Shown here in pieces: positions 43,699 through 55,759 of a DNA stretch of 64,000 bases (positions are counted from its first letter, which is position 1; every line of letters begins with the position of its first letter). The translations under genes and the position numbers were made by a program. Source of the DNA: Paulinella micropora (lineage: Eukaryota > Cercozoa > Imbricatea > Euglyphida > Paulinellidae); the NCBI GenBank assembly GCA_019918135.1, contig WBZZ01002988.1:198501-262500 (forward strand), in the 5' to 3' direction. Below the pieces are notes generated by a model, which saw nothing but the letters and a program-made list of their open reading frames with translations, was not told where the DNA came from and did no database searches.

Positions 43699-43914
43699 AT
43701 GGGAAGACATCCAACATATACTGCGGAGGAGGCAAGGGCAAAACACGCTGAACGTATGAGAGAGTATCAAAGAAGAAATAAAGAGAAATCACTTATGAGA
43801 GCAAAAGAATATTATCAAAAAAACAAGGCAGACATATTGAGAAAATCTAAAGAGAAAAGAGAAAAAACCAAGGCTGACCTTATTAGACTCCAGAATATCG
43901 TCGGGGGAAATTGA
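43699..43914 (+). CDS. E2 71-residue basic coiled protein
   Basis: Intact, Lys/Arg/Glu-rich helix (EYYQKNKADILRKSKEK). First gene inside the left TIR. Resembles the helical part of the E1 terminal zinc-finger protein. Possibly a DNA-binding or regulatory protein; unproven. Confidence 0.55.
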   Translation: MGRHPTYTAEEARAKHAERMREYQRRNKEKSLMRAKEYYQKNKADILRKSKEKREKTKADLIRLQNIVGGN

Positions 43915-44030
43915 GACCTGAAAAAAAAAATTGAATTTCATATTAAAGATAAGATAATATTTTATATATATATATATTTTTTTTAATAAAATAAAAATAT
44001 TTTTTGGAAAAAATATATTCCAATCAATAT

Positions 44031-47000
44031 ATGGCGAACACCATCGACTATGGCGGACACACATGGAACTTGGACAAGTTGGCGGAAGCAAAAATAACAT
44101 ATCAGATAAGGCAAAACAAGTTATATGTTAAAAAGCCGAACGGAACTAGGTTTTATGACATAACAACGACAAGGGGAGCACTATCTGACCCTGAAAGGTT
44201 TTATTCTGAACCTGAGCGAAAACAAAGGGAACGAAAATATGTTGAGCCACAAGTAATAGAGTTCAATGGATATAAACTAATAAGAAAAGACACTGAACAC
44301 AAACTACCTGTGGGTCAATCTGTATACACAATTAAGTTAAGTAAATCAATGACGCAAAAAGTGAAAAAGTTTCCATTAGAGGGTATTATTGGTATGATAG
44401 GATCCATAATTGAAGACTTTAAAACACTTTACAAAGACAATGACTTAATACAAATACGTATTAGTGCTATTCCTTCAACTTGGAATGTTCAAAACCAAAA
44501 ATTAATAAAAGTAAAAGATTTCAATTTAGAAGATATACTGACTAGATTAGAATCTATACTGCAATCAAACGACGAAAACTATATGGACGAAGAAGGTGCA
44601 ACTATGGAATTGATTGATTTCAATTTTGTGGGTGTGAGAATACCTGAAGGAGGAGCAAGATTGAAAGCAATAACTGAAATAGACATGTATAAAAAGAAAG
44701 GTATAATAACAATAAGAAATGAAGACAACATATGTTTGGCAAGGGCAATAGTTGTAGCAAAAGCAAAGATAGAAAAGCATTCAAAGTATTCACAAATCAA
44801 GGACGGACGCAGAATTCAAGATGAACTAGCAAACAAACTGCACGAGGAGGCTGGTGTCATGAAAGATTTGTGTGGGCTTTCTGAACTTAGTGAGTTTGCT
44901 AAGCACATAGGCTACAACATTGTTATTGTGGAATTTCCAAACAAAATTATCTATAAGACTGAGATGAAGGACAAAAAGAACATATACATACTAAAAACCA
45001 TGAACCATTACGACACCATAACAAGTATGAAAGCATTCTTGTCAAAGCAAAAATTTTGCGAGAAATGTATGAAGGGATACGAACAAAATCACGCATGCGA
45101 ATTCAAATGTAAAATATGTCAAAACGAAGGATGTAAAGGATATGACAATATTCCAAAATGGAAAATGTGCAATGAGTGTAATAGAAAGTTTCCGAATGAT
45201 GAATGTTTCAATAATCATAAACAAAATAAGTTATGCGAAACAAAGAAAAAATGTATCACTTGTGCTAAGACTTACAAAGGAGAACATAAATGTGGACATG
45301 AAAAATGTAGGAACTGCAAAGAACTACAACCTCTATCACATCAATGTGAGTTAAAGAAAAAAAGTTATACATGAACCATCAACCAAATATGTATTCTTTG
45401 ATTTTGAAGCAAATCAAGAGACAGGAACACATATTATCAATCATTCTGAAAGTCAATATTTCGACGACAGCACACCAATCATTCATAAAAACATTGAACA
45501 ATTCTGTGAGTGGGCATTGGGTGTAAAACATAAGGGTTATACATTCATAGCACATAATGCACGGGGATATGATTGTCAATTTGTATTGAAATGGTTGATT
45601 GAAAAAGGCATAACTCCATTTGTGATATATGAAGGTAGTAAAATAATGATGATGTCTATTGGTAATGGGAAAGAACAGATTAGATTTATAGATAGTTTAT
45701 CATTTCTAACTATGCCTCTATCTGACTTTCCTGACACATTTGGACTTACTGAATTGAAAAAAGGATACTTTCCTCACTTCTTTAATAAAACAGACAATCA
45801 AACATACATAGGCAAAATACCAGACATGGACGATTACGGATATAACTCATTCTCAAAGAATAAAAGAGATGATTTCATAAAATGGTATGGGGAGCAAAAA
45901 GACAAAGTATTTGATTTCAATAAAGAAATGATTGAATATTGTCATAGTGATGTAGATATACTAAGACGGGGGTGTATTGAGTTTAGGAAGCAATTTATGG
46001 AGTTCGGAATTGATCCATTTCAATACACAACTATTGCCTCTACATGTATGGCACTATTCAAAGCAAAGTACATGCCTGAGGACAGCATAGCAGTTATACC
46101 GACAAACAGAACAGACAAAGCAAAAACAAGTCGTATGTGTGTGGAGTGGTTAGCATACAGAGAAAAAAAGGACAATGCCAAAATTCAACATGGTCTAAAT
46201 GGTAAAGAAAAAATACTAAACTTACCAAAGGTGTGAAAGCCTACTTAGACGGATATGACGAAAAGACAAAAACGGCATATGAGTTCCATGGTTGTTATTG
46301 GCATGGGTGTCCTGAGTGTTTCAATGGAAATGAACTAAACAGAGAAAGGTCTGTGAATAAAACATTTGGACAACTATACAAAGAAACTAAACTACGCGAA
46401 ACTTTAATCAAGCAACATCCGGAAGTTAGTCAATTAATAACAATATGGGGGTGTCAATGGAACAGGATACGAACAAAGGAAGAATTCAAAGGAGAAATAG
46501 AAGAGACATTAATTGAGCAAGAAGCAATCAATCCACGACATGCGATGTTTGGTGGAAGGACGAATGCTCTATCTCTATACTGGAAATCTATGAGTGAATA
46601 TCAGTATGCAAAGTATATAGATGTGTGCTCTCTCTATCCGACTGTCATGTACTATGACCCCTATCCTGTGAAACATCACCAAACAATAAGAGGAAAAGAG
46701 GCATATGATATGTTGAATAATAAAACAGCATTTGGTGTAGCAAAAATAAAAATACTTCCGCCTAGAGGACTAATTCATCCTGTTCTACCATGTCAAGATA
46801 GAGGAAAGATGATGTATTATCTATGTAATAAATGTGGAAAGGAAGGATTACAAGACAAATGCCAACACACAGACGAAGAGAGAACACTTACAGGCACATG
46901 GGCAACACCACTTATTTACAAAGCCATACAAAAAGGCTACAGACTGATCAAAACTTATGAGTTATGGCATTGGAATGAACAGACAACAGAACTATTCAAA

Positions 47001-48002
47001 GAATACATTAAGACCTTTCTAAGAGTGAAACAGGAATCAAGTGGCTATCCATCAAATGTCATAACTGAAGAAGACAAAGACAATTACATTAAGGACTATG
47101 AAGAAAAAATGAAAATCAAATTGGACAAAAGCAAGATTGAAAAGAATGAAGGAAGAAGGGCAGTAGCGAAACTATGTCTTAACTCACTATGGGGAAAATT
47201 TGGACAACAAAACAACAAGACACAAACAAAAATCATAAGGAGTGAAGCCGAACTATTCAAAATACTAAATGACAAGAAGATAAATGAAGTATCTATCAAT
47301 ATGATAAACAAAGAATGCCTAGAACTATCTTACAACCTACACCCTGAAAAAGTATCTGACCCCTACAATACAAATATCTGTGTAGCACTATTTACAACAG
47401 CACATGCGCAAATGAGATTGTATGATATGATGGACAGATTAGGTAATAGAGTGTTATATCACGACACAGACAGCGTAATTTATTCCGTAGATGAGAAAGA
47501 ATGACAGACAACAATACCGACTGGTGATTTATTGGGACAATGGACAGACGAATTGATAGACAAAAAGACGAAGGTAAGCAGAAAGATAACCACATTTATT
47601 GGAGCAGGACCTAAATCATACGGCTACATACTAAATGATGGAACAACCAAAATGAAATTAAAAGGATTTTCAATGAATTACGAGACTTGTAAAAAATTGA
47701 ACTTGGTTAATATGTTTAGTATCATAAGCAATGGATTGAAAGTAGAAGACACTGAACTATCTAAAAAGGCATATGAAGAATTAGAAGACCTACTAGAAAC
47801 AAAAGGAGAAAAGTGTATAGCAAAGAATGTAGCAGAGGCTGGAAACGTAATCATACATACCAACAGCAAAATAACAAGAAACAAAAAGACAAAAACAATT
47901 ACATCAGAGCATTTACAAAAGATATTTTCATTTACTTACACTAAAAGAGTAATTCAACCTCTAAAAGAAAACCAGATCACGACATTACCATACGGATACT
48001 AA
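44031..48002 (+). pseudogene. E2 protein-primed-type DNA polymerase B
   Basis: ATG 44031. N-terminal domain with CGLSELSEFAKHIGY typical of Maverick polymerases, Cys/His-rich zinc region (~45050-45350), Exo I DFEA (~45400), Exo II NARGYD, Exo III YCHSDVD, Pol A DVCSLYP (~46625), Pol B KLCLNSLWGK (~47170), Pol C YHDTDS (~47460). Broken by an extra A in a run at 45357-45363, a lost base near 46226 and a TGA at 47502-47504. About 60% identical by eye to E1, much less than the structural genes. Plus strand and left end here; minus strand and right end in E1. Confidence 0.9.
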
Positions 48003-48003
48003 T

Positions 48004-48108
48004 GATATTTTATTCATGCCCTTTGGGCCTTCATAAACCATCGAATGACATTAAAGCAAAAAAAAAAAAAAACGATGTTTTGTGATGGCAACGCCAGAAC
48101 AAAATATC
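48004..48108 (+). other. structured intergenic element, instance after E2 polymerase
   Basis: GATATTT begins one base after the polymerase stop; AAATATC at 48102-48108. P1 TTTAT/ATAAA with GCCC-TTT-GGGC; P2 CATCG/CGATG; P3 TTTTGT/ACAAAA with GGC-AAC-GCC. Arms of P1 and P3 differ from the common version yet still pair. Confidence 0.85.
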
Positions 48109-48410
48109 AGAAAAAAGGAATTTACAAAAAAAGCAAAAAAGGATGGAAGGAATGGCTCAAGAGTTGAACCACCGACAATGACAAACAACACCACCAACTT
48201 ACTAATTACACCACCCATCACCATGCCACGAGAAGGAAGAAAAATAAATTTTTTGTGTAGTGCTTGCTTCGGTTGCGTTTTTTTCTCCTCAGTCAAAGCG
48301 CAATGTTATCACATGGTTTTTTATCAGAGAATGCGAAAACAAAAAATCATACTTTTCGTTTTCGCACTTTCGGTCTACTTTCTACCTTGACAAGACTCCA
48401 TTTGGACAGA

Positions 48411-48840
48411 ATGAGTGATTATATCGATGATGAAGCAAAAGAAAATTCAAGCGATGATGATGTTGAAAGAGAAGAAAATAATTGGTTTGAATATTATTCA
48501 GACAAAAGAAAGAACAAAATTATTTCGACAAAATAGCATTGGAGACAAAGAAAAAAAACTTGTCAAAAAAGATAAGACAAATTAAACTTGAACTTGACGA
48601 GGTAGAACGAAGACTCGAAGCTGTCGAACAAAGAGACAATGAAATACAAGAGGAAAGAAAGCAATTAGAAAATGCAAGGAAAATTAAAAGGCAGAGAATT
48701 AGAAAGGAAAAAGAGACCAAAAAGAAATAGCATTTTTTGAAAGATGGTTAGAAAAAAATAAATTTCCAATGTCCCGTCAAGAGGAAAATTACGCAAGAAA
48801 TTTGATTTGTGGTGGAAAACATTTGAGGAAGTTATTGTAA
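48411..48840 (+). pseudogene. E2 coiled-coil protein
   Basis: Acidic start (MSDYIDDEAKENSSDDD), long charged coiled coil (48539-48730) and a C-terminal block FERWLEKNKFPMSRQE shared with E1. The three parts are in different frames, with breaks near 48530 and 48730. A GGTAGG/CCTACC stem (~48869-48901) follows the stop. Function unknown. Confidence 0.6.
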
Positions 48841-49089
48841 AGTATAAATTGTATATTGAAGGAGTAAGGTAGGTTGTGTGATCTGTGCTGTCTGCCTACC
48901 CGCTCACTTCTCATCAATGAACATGACACACATTTCACTACAACATAAAAGCACACTTATTACTAGGCTACAAAAAAAAATTATTTAATTTACGAAATTA
49001 TTTATTTTACAAAATTGTCAAAAAAAAAAACGGCTTCAAGGCACTGCCCACACATGTTTTTTTGTGCTTTTTGGTGTGTGGCAGGTACA

Positions 49090-49611
49090 ATGCCGCCAAA
49101 GAAGAAGTCTCCTTCCAAACCGACTGCTGAGGAGGCCACTGAGGAGACAACTGAGGTTGTTGCTGAGGTTGTTGCTGAGGTTCCTGCTGAAGTTCCAACC
49201 ACCCCTGACGCCAAGCATCCGTCTCACGAAGACCCTGTTGCTCAGGCTGAGGTTGAGAGTAAAGCAAAAAATGTGAGTCCTTTCGATAAGGTGGGTGGAG
49301 CAAAGGTGAAGGATAGGGATGAGGTAAAGTATTGGGATGAGAAAAAAGTTTTGGTCAAGATTGCCAACAAGTACGATGAGCCTGACAAAGTGTTTGAGTA
49401 TAATGTTCCGGATTGCAAAGAAGGAGTTTTGATGGCGAGCCCCGGGAAAGAAGATACTTATCACGTGGCACTCGGAGACGACGGGGTGATAAGGGTTTTC
49501 AAATCATGGTCGGCTTTGAAGGGCTACTACATTCATGAGAAGCGTCCGTTCTACACTAAGGCTGCTGAATATCATTCCAAGATTTCCATACCTAATCGCA
49601 AAAAGAAGTGA
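49090..49611 (+). CDS. E2 protein of unknown function (positional counterpart of the four-exon E1 gene)
   Basis: 173 residues in one exon. Basic tip (PPKKKSPSKP), a Val/Glu/Pro-rich linker and a ~95-residue C-terminal domain (YNVPDCKEGVLMAS...VIRVFKSWSALKGYYI). A TTTTTGGTGTGTGGCAG acceptor-like tract stands just before the start, as before the E1 gene, hinting at a shared 5'-UTR intron. Its stop is two bases from the convergent integrase stop. The 48841-49089 stretch before it has no other gene. Confidence 0.6.
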   Translation: MPPKKKSPSKPTAEEATEETTEVVAEVVAEVPAEVPTTPDAKHPSHEDPVAQAEVESKAKNVSPFDKVGGAKVKDRDEVKYWDEKKVLVKIANKYDEPDKVFEYNVPDCKEGVLMASPGKEDTYHVALGDDGVIRVFKSWSALKGYYIHEKRPFYTKAAEYHSKISIPNRKKK

Positions 49612-49613
49612 GA

Positions 49614-50606
49614 CTACAAATCCATTATTTCTTTTTTCTTCCTTAATATGGAAGAAGTTCTAATGTTGGCGGAGTCTATCTCCTCTCTTTTAAGTAAATG
49701 CTTTGTTTGCTTTTCTTTAGTTAGTTGTTTCAGTTCTTTATTAATATCTTTCTCTTCCGGTTCTTCAGTTGCCTCTGTCTTTAATAAATGACGTGGCGGT
49801 ACAACATCATCATTTGTTAATACAATCCGGTATCCCTTACGGGCTTTGACGGTGTAGATTTGCTTGCTCCATGTCTTTCCTCCCTTTTCTAGAATGTGTT
49901 TCTTGTTCAACTTTCTAACTCTGTCTCCTTCTTTGAAACCAAATAAATATTTATCAACATATCTATGTTGTTGGCTAATATCATATCCTTTAAATACATC
50001 AATTGGCGCCGCCTTAATCGCTGAATGTTCTTTCTTGTTATAATAATAAACCACATCTTCAATATAACTTATCCAATCAAAATTACGATTAAAAGCCCAT
50101 AATACATGTAATCTTTCTCTAAGTGTTCTAACAAATCTATCAACAATACCTAACGAATTATGATCACCTACTTCAACCATAAATTGTTCAATTCCATTAT
50201 TTCTCATCCACTCACCAACTGCACCTTTAAACTCACCGCCATTGTCTGATATGTATGCTTTTGGCTTTGGTAATTTCTTGAGTGCATCTAAAACTGTGGT
50301 AGAAAATTTATTCTTTATAGGTATTGCGTAAGCATAGCGACTATGAATATCAATCCAAATAAGGGCAAAATTATAATTTTTATTTTTTGTAGCAACCTTA
50401 CTCATATCCATTAAATCAATATTGACCATATCCAATACTTTGTCCGCCCATATTGTTGTTCCTCTAGTCCTCGGTTTAGTCTGACGAAATAATTCTTGGG
50501 CAGTTTTTGTCTTTTCTTCCTCTGTTGGATCGCCTCGCGGAGTATCTTCTAGTTGTGTATCCTTATCCTGTGCATTAATATTGCTAGTGGTGTGTTTGTG
50601 GTCCAT
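49614..50606 (-). CDS. E2 retroviral-type (RVE) integrase
   Basis: 330 residues, intact. First Asp in VNIDLMDMSK (~50425), second in ISDNGGEFKG (~50245), third site GIVDRFVRT (~50140), where Asp replaces the usual Glu at the expected spacing (35 positions after the second Asp). C-terminal SH3-like block GDRVRKLNKKH and VKARKGYRIVL. No HHCC zinc domain and no chromodomain. Start codon overlaps the upstream stop (TAATG), so the two minus-strand genes are tightly coupled. Confidence 0.88.
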   Translation of the reverse strand: MDHKHTTSNINAQDKDTQLEDTPRGDPTEEEKTKTAQELFRQTKPRTRGTTIWADKVLDMVNIDLMDMSKVATKNKNYNFALIWIDIHSRYAYAIPIKNKFSTTVLDALKKLPKPKAYISDNGGEFKGAVGEWMRNNGIEQFMVEVGDHNSLGIVDRFVRTLRERLHVLWAFNRNFDWISYIEDVVYYYNKKEHSAIKAAPIDVFKGYDISQQHRYVDKYLFGFKEGDRVRKLNKKHILEKGGKTWSKQIYTVKARKGYRIVLTNDDVVPPRHLLKTEATEEPEEKDINKELKQLTKEKQTKHLLKREEIDSANIRTSSILRKKKEIMDL

Positions 50607-51124
50607 TAGAATTTCAAAAATATCTTATCTGCTTCCTTACTTTTTTCTTTACTTTTTGGTGTATTGTTATATACATTAACTGATATTTTTTCGCTTCGTT
50701 TTTTACCGCCTCGTTGTTTTCCGCCTGTTGGTTCATAATCTTCGCTTTCTTCACTCTCACTTTCTTCTTCTTCGCTGTCATTCTCAGTCTTATTTGGTTG
50801 TGGTGCTTTCTTTATGTTTTTCTTCTTTGGCTTTTTGGCATTCTTTTTTATCTTTCTAAGCATATGATTTGCAATAACCTCAGACATATCAATTTCGCTA
50901 TCGCTTTCGCTTGATTCATCTTCAATCTCAGGATTTTTAAGTATCTCTTTCGCAACACTAACTTCAGCATCAGTCTCAATAAGTTCTTCCACTGATGCTT
51001 CTTTTAATTCTCCTTTTTTACGAAGCCTTTCACGAGCCCATTCGTCCTTTCGCCGTTCAGCATTTTCTCTATTTGCTTGAACTGCTTTCTTCCAGTTTTC
51101 CTTTGATGCTTCCTTTGACGGCAT
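50606..51124 (-). CDS. E2 acidic/basic protein, likely nuclear or DNA-associated
   Basis: 172 residues. Lys/Arg/Glu helix at the N-terminus, ESDSEIDMSEVIANHML, Lys-rich patch (KKNAKKPKKKNIKK), acidic stretch, then ISVNVYNNTPKSKEK and a final IFLKF shared with E1. No known domain. Divergent from the fibre gene across a ~95-bp shared promoter region. Confidence 0.65.
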   Translation of the reverse strand: MPSKEASKENWKKAVQANRENAERRKDEWARERLRKKGELKEASVEELIETDAEVSVAKEILKNPEIEDESSESDSEIDMSEVIANHMLRKIKKNAKKPKKKNIKKAPQPNKTENDSEEEESESEESEDYEPTGGKQRGGKKRSEKISVNVYNNTPKSKEKSKEADKIFLKF

Positions 51125-51217
51125 TGATTACAGATGATTGATACTACACTAGATAGTTATATTTTTTGTTAGTATAATTTAACAAAAAAAAAATTAAAAT
51201 ATTTAATTATATAATCA

Positions 51218-54200
51218 ATGTCGCAATATAAATCATTACTTGGCTTGAATGAGTTGGCGGTTGATAGTCTAAACATACTTAACTTAGACCTTACCAACAC
51301 AAACATAGTCGGTCTGAATACAGACAGAGTGCCAGAAGATGAAAACCCTTTGAACCTCTACTATACGGATTTACGATTTGACACAAGATTATCTACCAAA
51401 TCAACTACAGACATAAAAGAAGGAAAAAATCTATACTATACAGAGCAACGAGTGAGGGACAACGACGAAGTCAAAGCCTCAACTCAACACAGAAGCAATA
51501 CAAGTAATCCGCACCAAACCAGTCTTTACAATTTGATAGACACTAACATATCCGCTCCAACGGTCGGGCAATACTTAACATATAATGATGTAGATGGTAA
51601 ATGGAGAAATACAACAATCGGCTCAATTGATACACTCACAGATGTAGTCATTACAGCACCAATCGCAATGAATAGTTATCTCACATATAACTCAATAAAC
51701 TGGGTAAATAAAACTTTTCCAATAAATGTTGATGAATTCGGCAATATTAGTATGGGTGGTAATTTGAATATAACAGGAGTTAATTTATTAAATACGAAAG
51801 ATGTTGATACTTGGATATCTGAGCATGAAGACAATAATGATAAAGTGTCCGCGGATGGTTCAATTAATACACACAACGATGTTTTAATTACAGGCACACC
51901 CGCCAATAACCAACTACTCATTTATAGCACAGGCCAATGGCGAAATGTTGCTTCACCTTTTCTTAGATTGGATGGTCTCGCTATGATGTTTGGAGATTTG
52001 AATATGGGAGGTTTTAATGTAGCAAATGTCGGTAATGTTGATGGTGTTGATGTTTCGGCTCTTGATAGTTCTGTGGTAAAACTAACAGGAGACCAAACCA
52101 TAACAGGGAATAAAATATTTACTACTTATTTGGGTGTAAAAGATTCAAATCCATTAAACACGGGTAAGTTATTCTTCAATTAAAACAATAATATGTGTTC
52201 TATTTATTCGTCGGAGGTAGGTGGAGCAACGGGATATCCACTATCTATTGTCGGTTCAACTATAACACTCGCTCCAACAACAGGGGGTGGAATAACATTG
52301 ACAAGCAATGTTTTAAATTTTAACAGCACAACAGCAATCAGCGGACTTCCAGCACCATTCAACGATGGCGATGCTTCAACAAAAGCATACACTGATACTA
52401 AACTGGCCAAGGACGGCACAGTGGCTATGACGGGTAGTTTAAATATGGGTGGTTTTGCTATTACAAATGTTGGTAATGTTGATGGTATTGATGTTTCTAC
52501 CCTTGATACTTCTGTGGTTAAACTAACAGGAGACCAAACCATAGCAGGAACCAAAACATTCAGCAACATAATAAATGCTAGTGCGGGGATTGATATGAAA
52601 AGTCAAAGCATAACAAATGTTAATCTTGTTGATGGTGTGGATGTTTCCACCCTTGATACTTCGGTGGTTAAACTAACAGGAGACCAAACCATAGCAGGGA
52701 ATAAAAAATTTACATCAACTTTGGAAGTAAGTGGTTCATCCAATCCAACTACTTTTGACGGCATTGACATAGCCTTTGATACAAAAATAGGAATGATTGC
52801 CGCACAAAAGACAGCAACAGCGGCCTGGTATCCGATCAAATAACGGGGTCGTATGTTGAGTTATATTCGGGTAATACTTTAATTATAACCGCAACTGGCA
52901 CTACACTATCTTTGAATAACAACAAAATAACAAACTTAGCCACACCATCAGCAACAACGGACGGAGCAAACAAAAGTTATGTGGATACATTAGACGGGCA
53001 AAATGTGAAACTAACAGGAAACCAAACCATAGCAGGAATTAAGACATATAGCAGTGGTGTTGAAATAACGGGAAATTCAATCAATTCAACAACAAAGGGC
53101 ACATTCATCGTTTTCAATTCTACCAGTAATATCGGGTCAATTGCTAGTTTGGATATGAAAACTGCAACATATTACAACTTTGAAATTTCTGCGAAAAAAA
53201 TAAGTTTTATTATTGACGGGACGATTGTCGGTTGGGTAAATGCTACGGGGTTAGATTGTAATAGTAGTAAAATAGCCAACCTTGGAACTCCGACATTAGC
53301 AACGGACGGAGCGACAAAAGGGTATGCGGACACATTGGACGGGCAAAATGTAAAACTAACAACAGACCAAACCATAACAGGAAGCAAAACATTTAATGGG
53401 GCGAGCACTGTGATAAAATATCTAACTTTAACGAACAATGCCGATTTTAATAATCAAACTATCACTAATGGCGGAAATATAACATATAATGGGGCGAGGA
53501 TATTAAACCAAAATGGAGGCGATATATTCTTTTCACAGACATCGGGAGATTATCAGTATTTCTTATTTACTCTAAATACCGCTACAAGTGGAACCGCGAA
53601 CCAACGAGGTTATGTATTCACGAATGTAGCATCTGATGTAAAAGGGACGGGACTTTATATTTCAAAACTTTTGGACAATAAAAGTGCTTCGTCTGACATT
53701 GTCCGTTTTAACAATGCTGGCGGTATGCGGTTTTATGGAGCCTTAGATATGAACTCAAACAACATAACAAATGGCGGAACAATAACAGGAACAACAATTA
53801 CTTCAACCGCGGGGATATCAACGACGACACTAACCGCAAGCGGATTATTAACAGCGACAGGAGGTTCTAGCATAGTTATACAAGGAAACACAAATGGTGG
53901 TAATACGAGAGGAATATTTTTGTGGGACACTGGCAACACCAGTTATGGCATTTATATGGCTTTAAATGGAGGAGCTACAAATATCAGAAGTCTAGCGGGA
54001 GGGTCTGCGGTTGCAGGCAATGATTTCACTTCTTTTGCCGTTAGATTTAGGGTAAGTAATGCTTCAACCGATGGATTTATATGGGAGAAATCGTCAGAAC
54101 AATTATTGATGTCATTGAATGGGGCAAACGGCAATTTATGGACAAAAGGATTGATAACAGCTAGTGCTGGTATATCAACAACAACATTAACTCTTCCAAC

Positions 54201-54792
54201 AACATCAAGCGGTTCTCTAATAATAAGACAAAGACCCGCCGCTACTAACGACCCACAACTATATTTTAAATCGGGAGGATATACGAATTATGGAGTGGTT
54301 TGTACTTCAACTGGCATACTTCATGCTTGGACTACTTCAAACTCTACGGGTGAGCCGTCAGGCAGTTATAATTATATTCCGCTTAATGGTGCTTGGACAA
54401 ACTCATCGGACAGGAGATTAAAATCAGATATTAAAACATTAGACTGCGGGAATTGTTGTGAGAAACTAATGAAAATAAATTGTTGTTCATATTATTTGAA
54501 ATCAGACGAGAAGAAAGAAAAAAAGAACCACGGATTTATTGCGGATGAGGTAAAAAAGATTTTTCCTGAATTTGTATCTGAAAGTGGGATAAAAGCGGAC
54601 GATGGAGATGGCTACCTTGAAGGCATAACATATACAAGTTTTATACCGATATTAGTCAGTGCTTTTCAACACATGGCGGAAAAGGTAGTTAATTTAGAAA
54701 AAGAAAATAAACTTTTACTTAATATACTACAAGACCAATCAAACCAATTAGCAGAAATCAGAGTGGCCGTTCTTGATAATGTCAAACAATAA
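51218..54792 (+). pseudogene. E2 fibre protein with S74 intramolecular chaperone domain
   Basis: Starts MSQYKSLLGLNELAVD; one LYYTDLRFDTRL unit, then many LTGDQTIAGxKxF shaft repeats, and the S74 domain with SSDRRLKSDI (~54404) and GFIADEV, ending in a coiled coil that is intact here. Broken by TAA at 52181-52183 and a one-base loss near 52836. Two 25-residue repeats fewer than E1. Expected host-attachment fibre; the chaperone would trimerise and cleave itself off. Confidence 0.85.
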
Positions 54793-55129
54793 TACAAGCA
54801 GACTTCATAGACCCCCACCTATTATGGATATGGATGGCGAACTAACTCCCGAATTAAAGTCTCGTGTTCTTGAAGTAGAACTAAAGACTGAGGAGAAAAA
54901 AGTAGAGCACGAATTGGAAGATAACTGGAATTGTTGTTGTATAAAAAACAGACCAACCGACAGCCGACTTATTAAATACTTATTTCAAATGGGTATCATT
55001 ATCTCCATTATAACCCTTTGTATCGTAAGGCTATCTGAAAAGAACTTACCTTGTGAGGTTGCTAATACTTATGTCGGTATTTTAACCTTGCTTATCGGTA
55101 TTTGCCTTCCATCGCCTTCAAAGAAGTGA
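54779..55129 (+). CDS. E2 small two-helix membrane protein
   Basis: 116 residues, intact. ATG overlaps the fibre stop by 14 nt. Acidic N-terminus (LEVELKTEEKKVEHE), Cys triplet NWNCCCIKN, hydrophobic helices MGIIISIITLCIVRL and YVGILTLLIGICLP, short Ser/Pro/Lys tail. Role unknown. Confidence 0.7.
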   Translation: MSNNNTSRLHRPPPIMDMDGELTPELKSRVLEVELKTEEKKVEHELEDNWNCCCIKNRPTDSRLIKYLFQMGIIISIITLCIVRLSEKNLPCEVANTYVGILTLLIGICLPSPSKK

Positions 55130-55369
55130 GCATTCATAGGTATGTGTCATATACAATCTATTATCACCCGCACACATTAAAGGCAAAGCCTCATCAAAAC
55201 TACGACACATATTATTTCCGTTATTTATGAAAACACACTTAAACCCCGTATCTACCCCTTGCTTTATACAATAAGCACAACTCTCATTCTTTTTTCCGCT
55301 TATCCGTGAGTAAAAGTCGCAGGCAGTCCGACCTAACACAGACCACATAAATAATAATATTAATAACAT
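55118..55369 (-). CDS. E2 cysteine-rich secreted-type protein, antisense
   Basis: 83 residues. Hydrophobic leader MLLILLFMWSVLG, then CDFYSRISGKKNESCAYC, FKCVF, MCRSFDEALPLMC and YECS. Eight cysteines after the leader suit disulphides, and the pattern is kept in the diverged E1 copy. Its 3' end overlaps the membrane-protein gene by 12 bp; its start is ~25 bp from the start of the next plus-strand gene, so the two are divergently expressed. Possibly a secreted or virion-surface protein; a PSI-like fold is a weak possibility. Confidence 0.6.
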   Translation of the reverse strand: MLLILLFMWSVLGRTACDFYSRISGKKNESCAYCIKQGVDTGFKCVFINNGNNMCRSFDEALPLMCAGDNRLYMTHTYECSLL

Positions 55370-55393
55370 AATATATTACACAATATATAAACA

Positions 55394-55756
55394 ATGTCGG
55401 AGCACAAATACCAAAAGATTATTTTTCTAAGCAATGATTTTGCTGGAGGAAGCAAAACATTTAATAAAAATATTCAAATGTCATTCACACCCACCAAAAT
55501 GAATGTTAAGTTTATCCACTATATGAACGACCAGACAGAGACAAAAACCAGAATTCTTTACATGGATAGAATTGGAATTATTGGAACATTTGCGGATAGC
55601 ACCACAGCAAACATTTCAAATCTCGGGTATAATTTGGGTGTTGTCGGATGGACTGACGGACAATATACATTTAAAGTCCTTGAAACTGACAGCGGAAATA
55701 TTGATACAGGAAATTTAGCGGGCCGAATTGTAGTGTGTTTGGAATTCGTTGCGTAG
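55394..55756 (+). CDS. E2 conserved ~120-aa protein, probably structural
   Basis: 120 residues, intact, beta-rich by eye (IIFLSNDFAGGSKTF, ILYMDRIGIIGTF, RIVVCLEFVA). Between fibre block and ATPase. The degraded E1 homologue is at 20173-20516. No family recognised. Confidence 0.65.
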   Translation: MSEHKYQKIIFLSNDFAGGSKTFNKNIQMSFTPTKMNVKFIHYMNDQTETKTRILYMDRIGIIGTFADSTTANISNLGYNLGVVGWTDGQYTFKVLETDSGNIDTGNLAGRIVVCLEFVA

Positions 55757-55759
55757 AAT

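Noticed and set aside
48082-48390. 102-codon frame after E2 polymerase
   Set aside because: It starts within the structured element, has no E1 counterpart, and its second half reads like promoter DNA of the coiled-coil gene.
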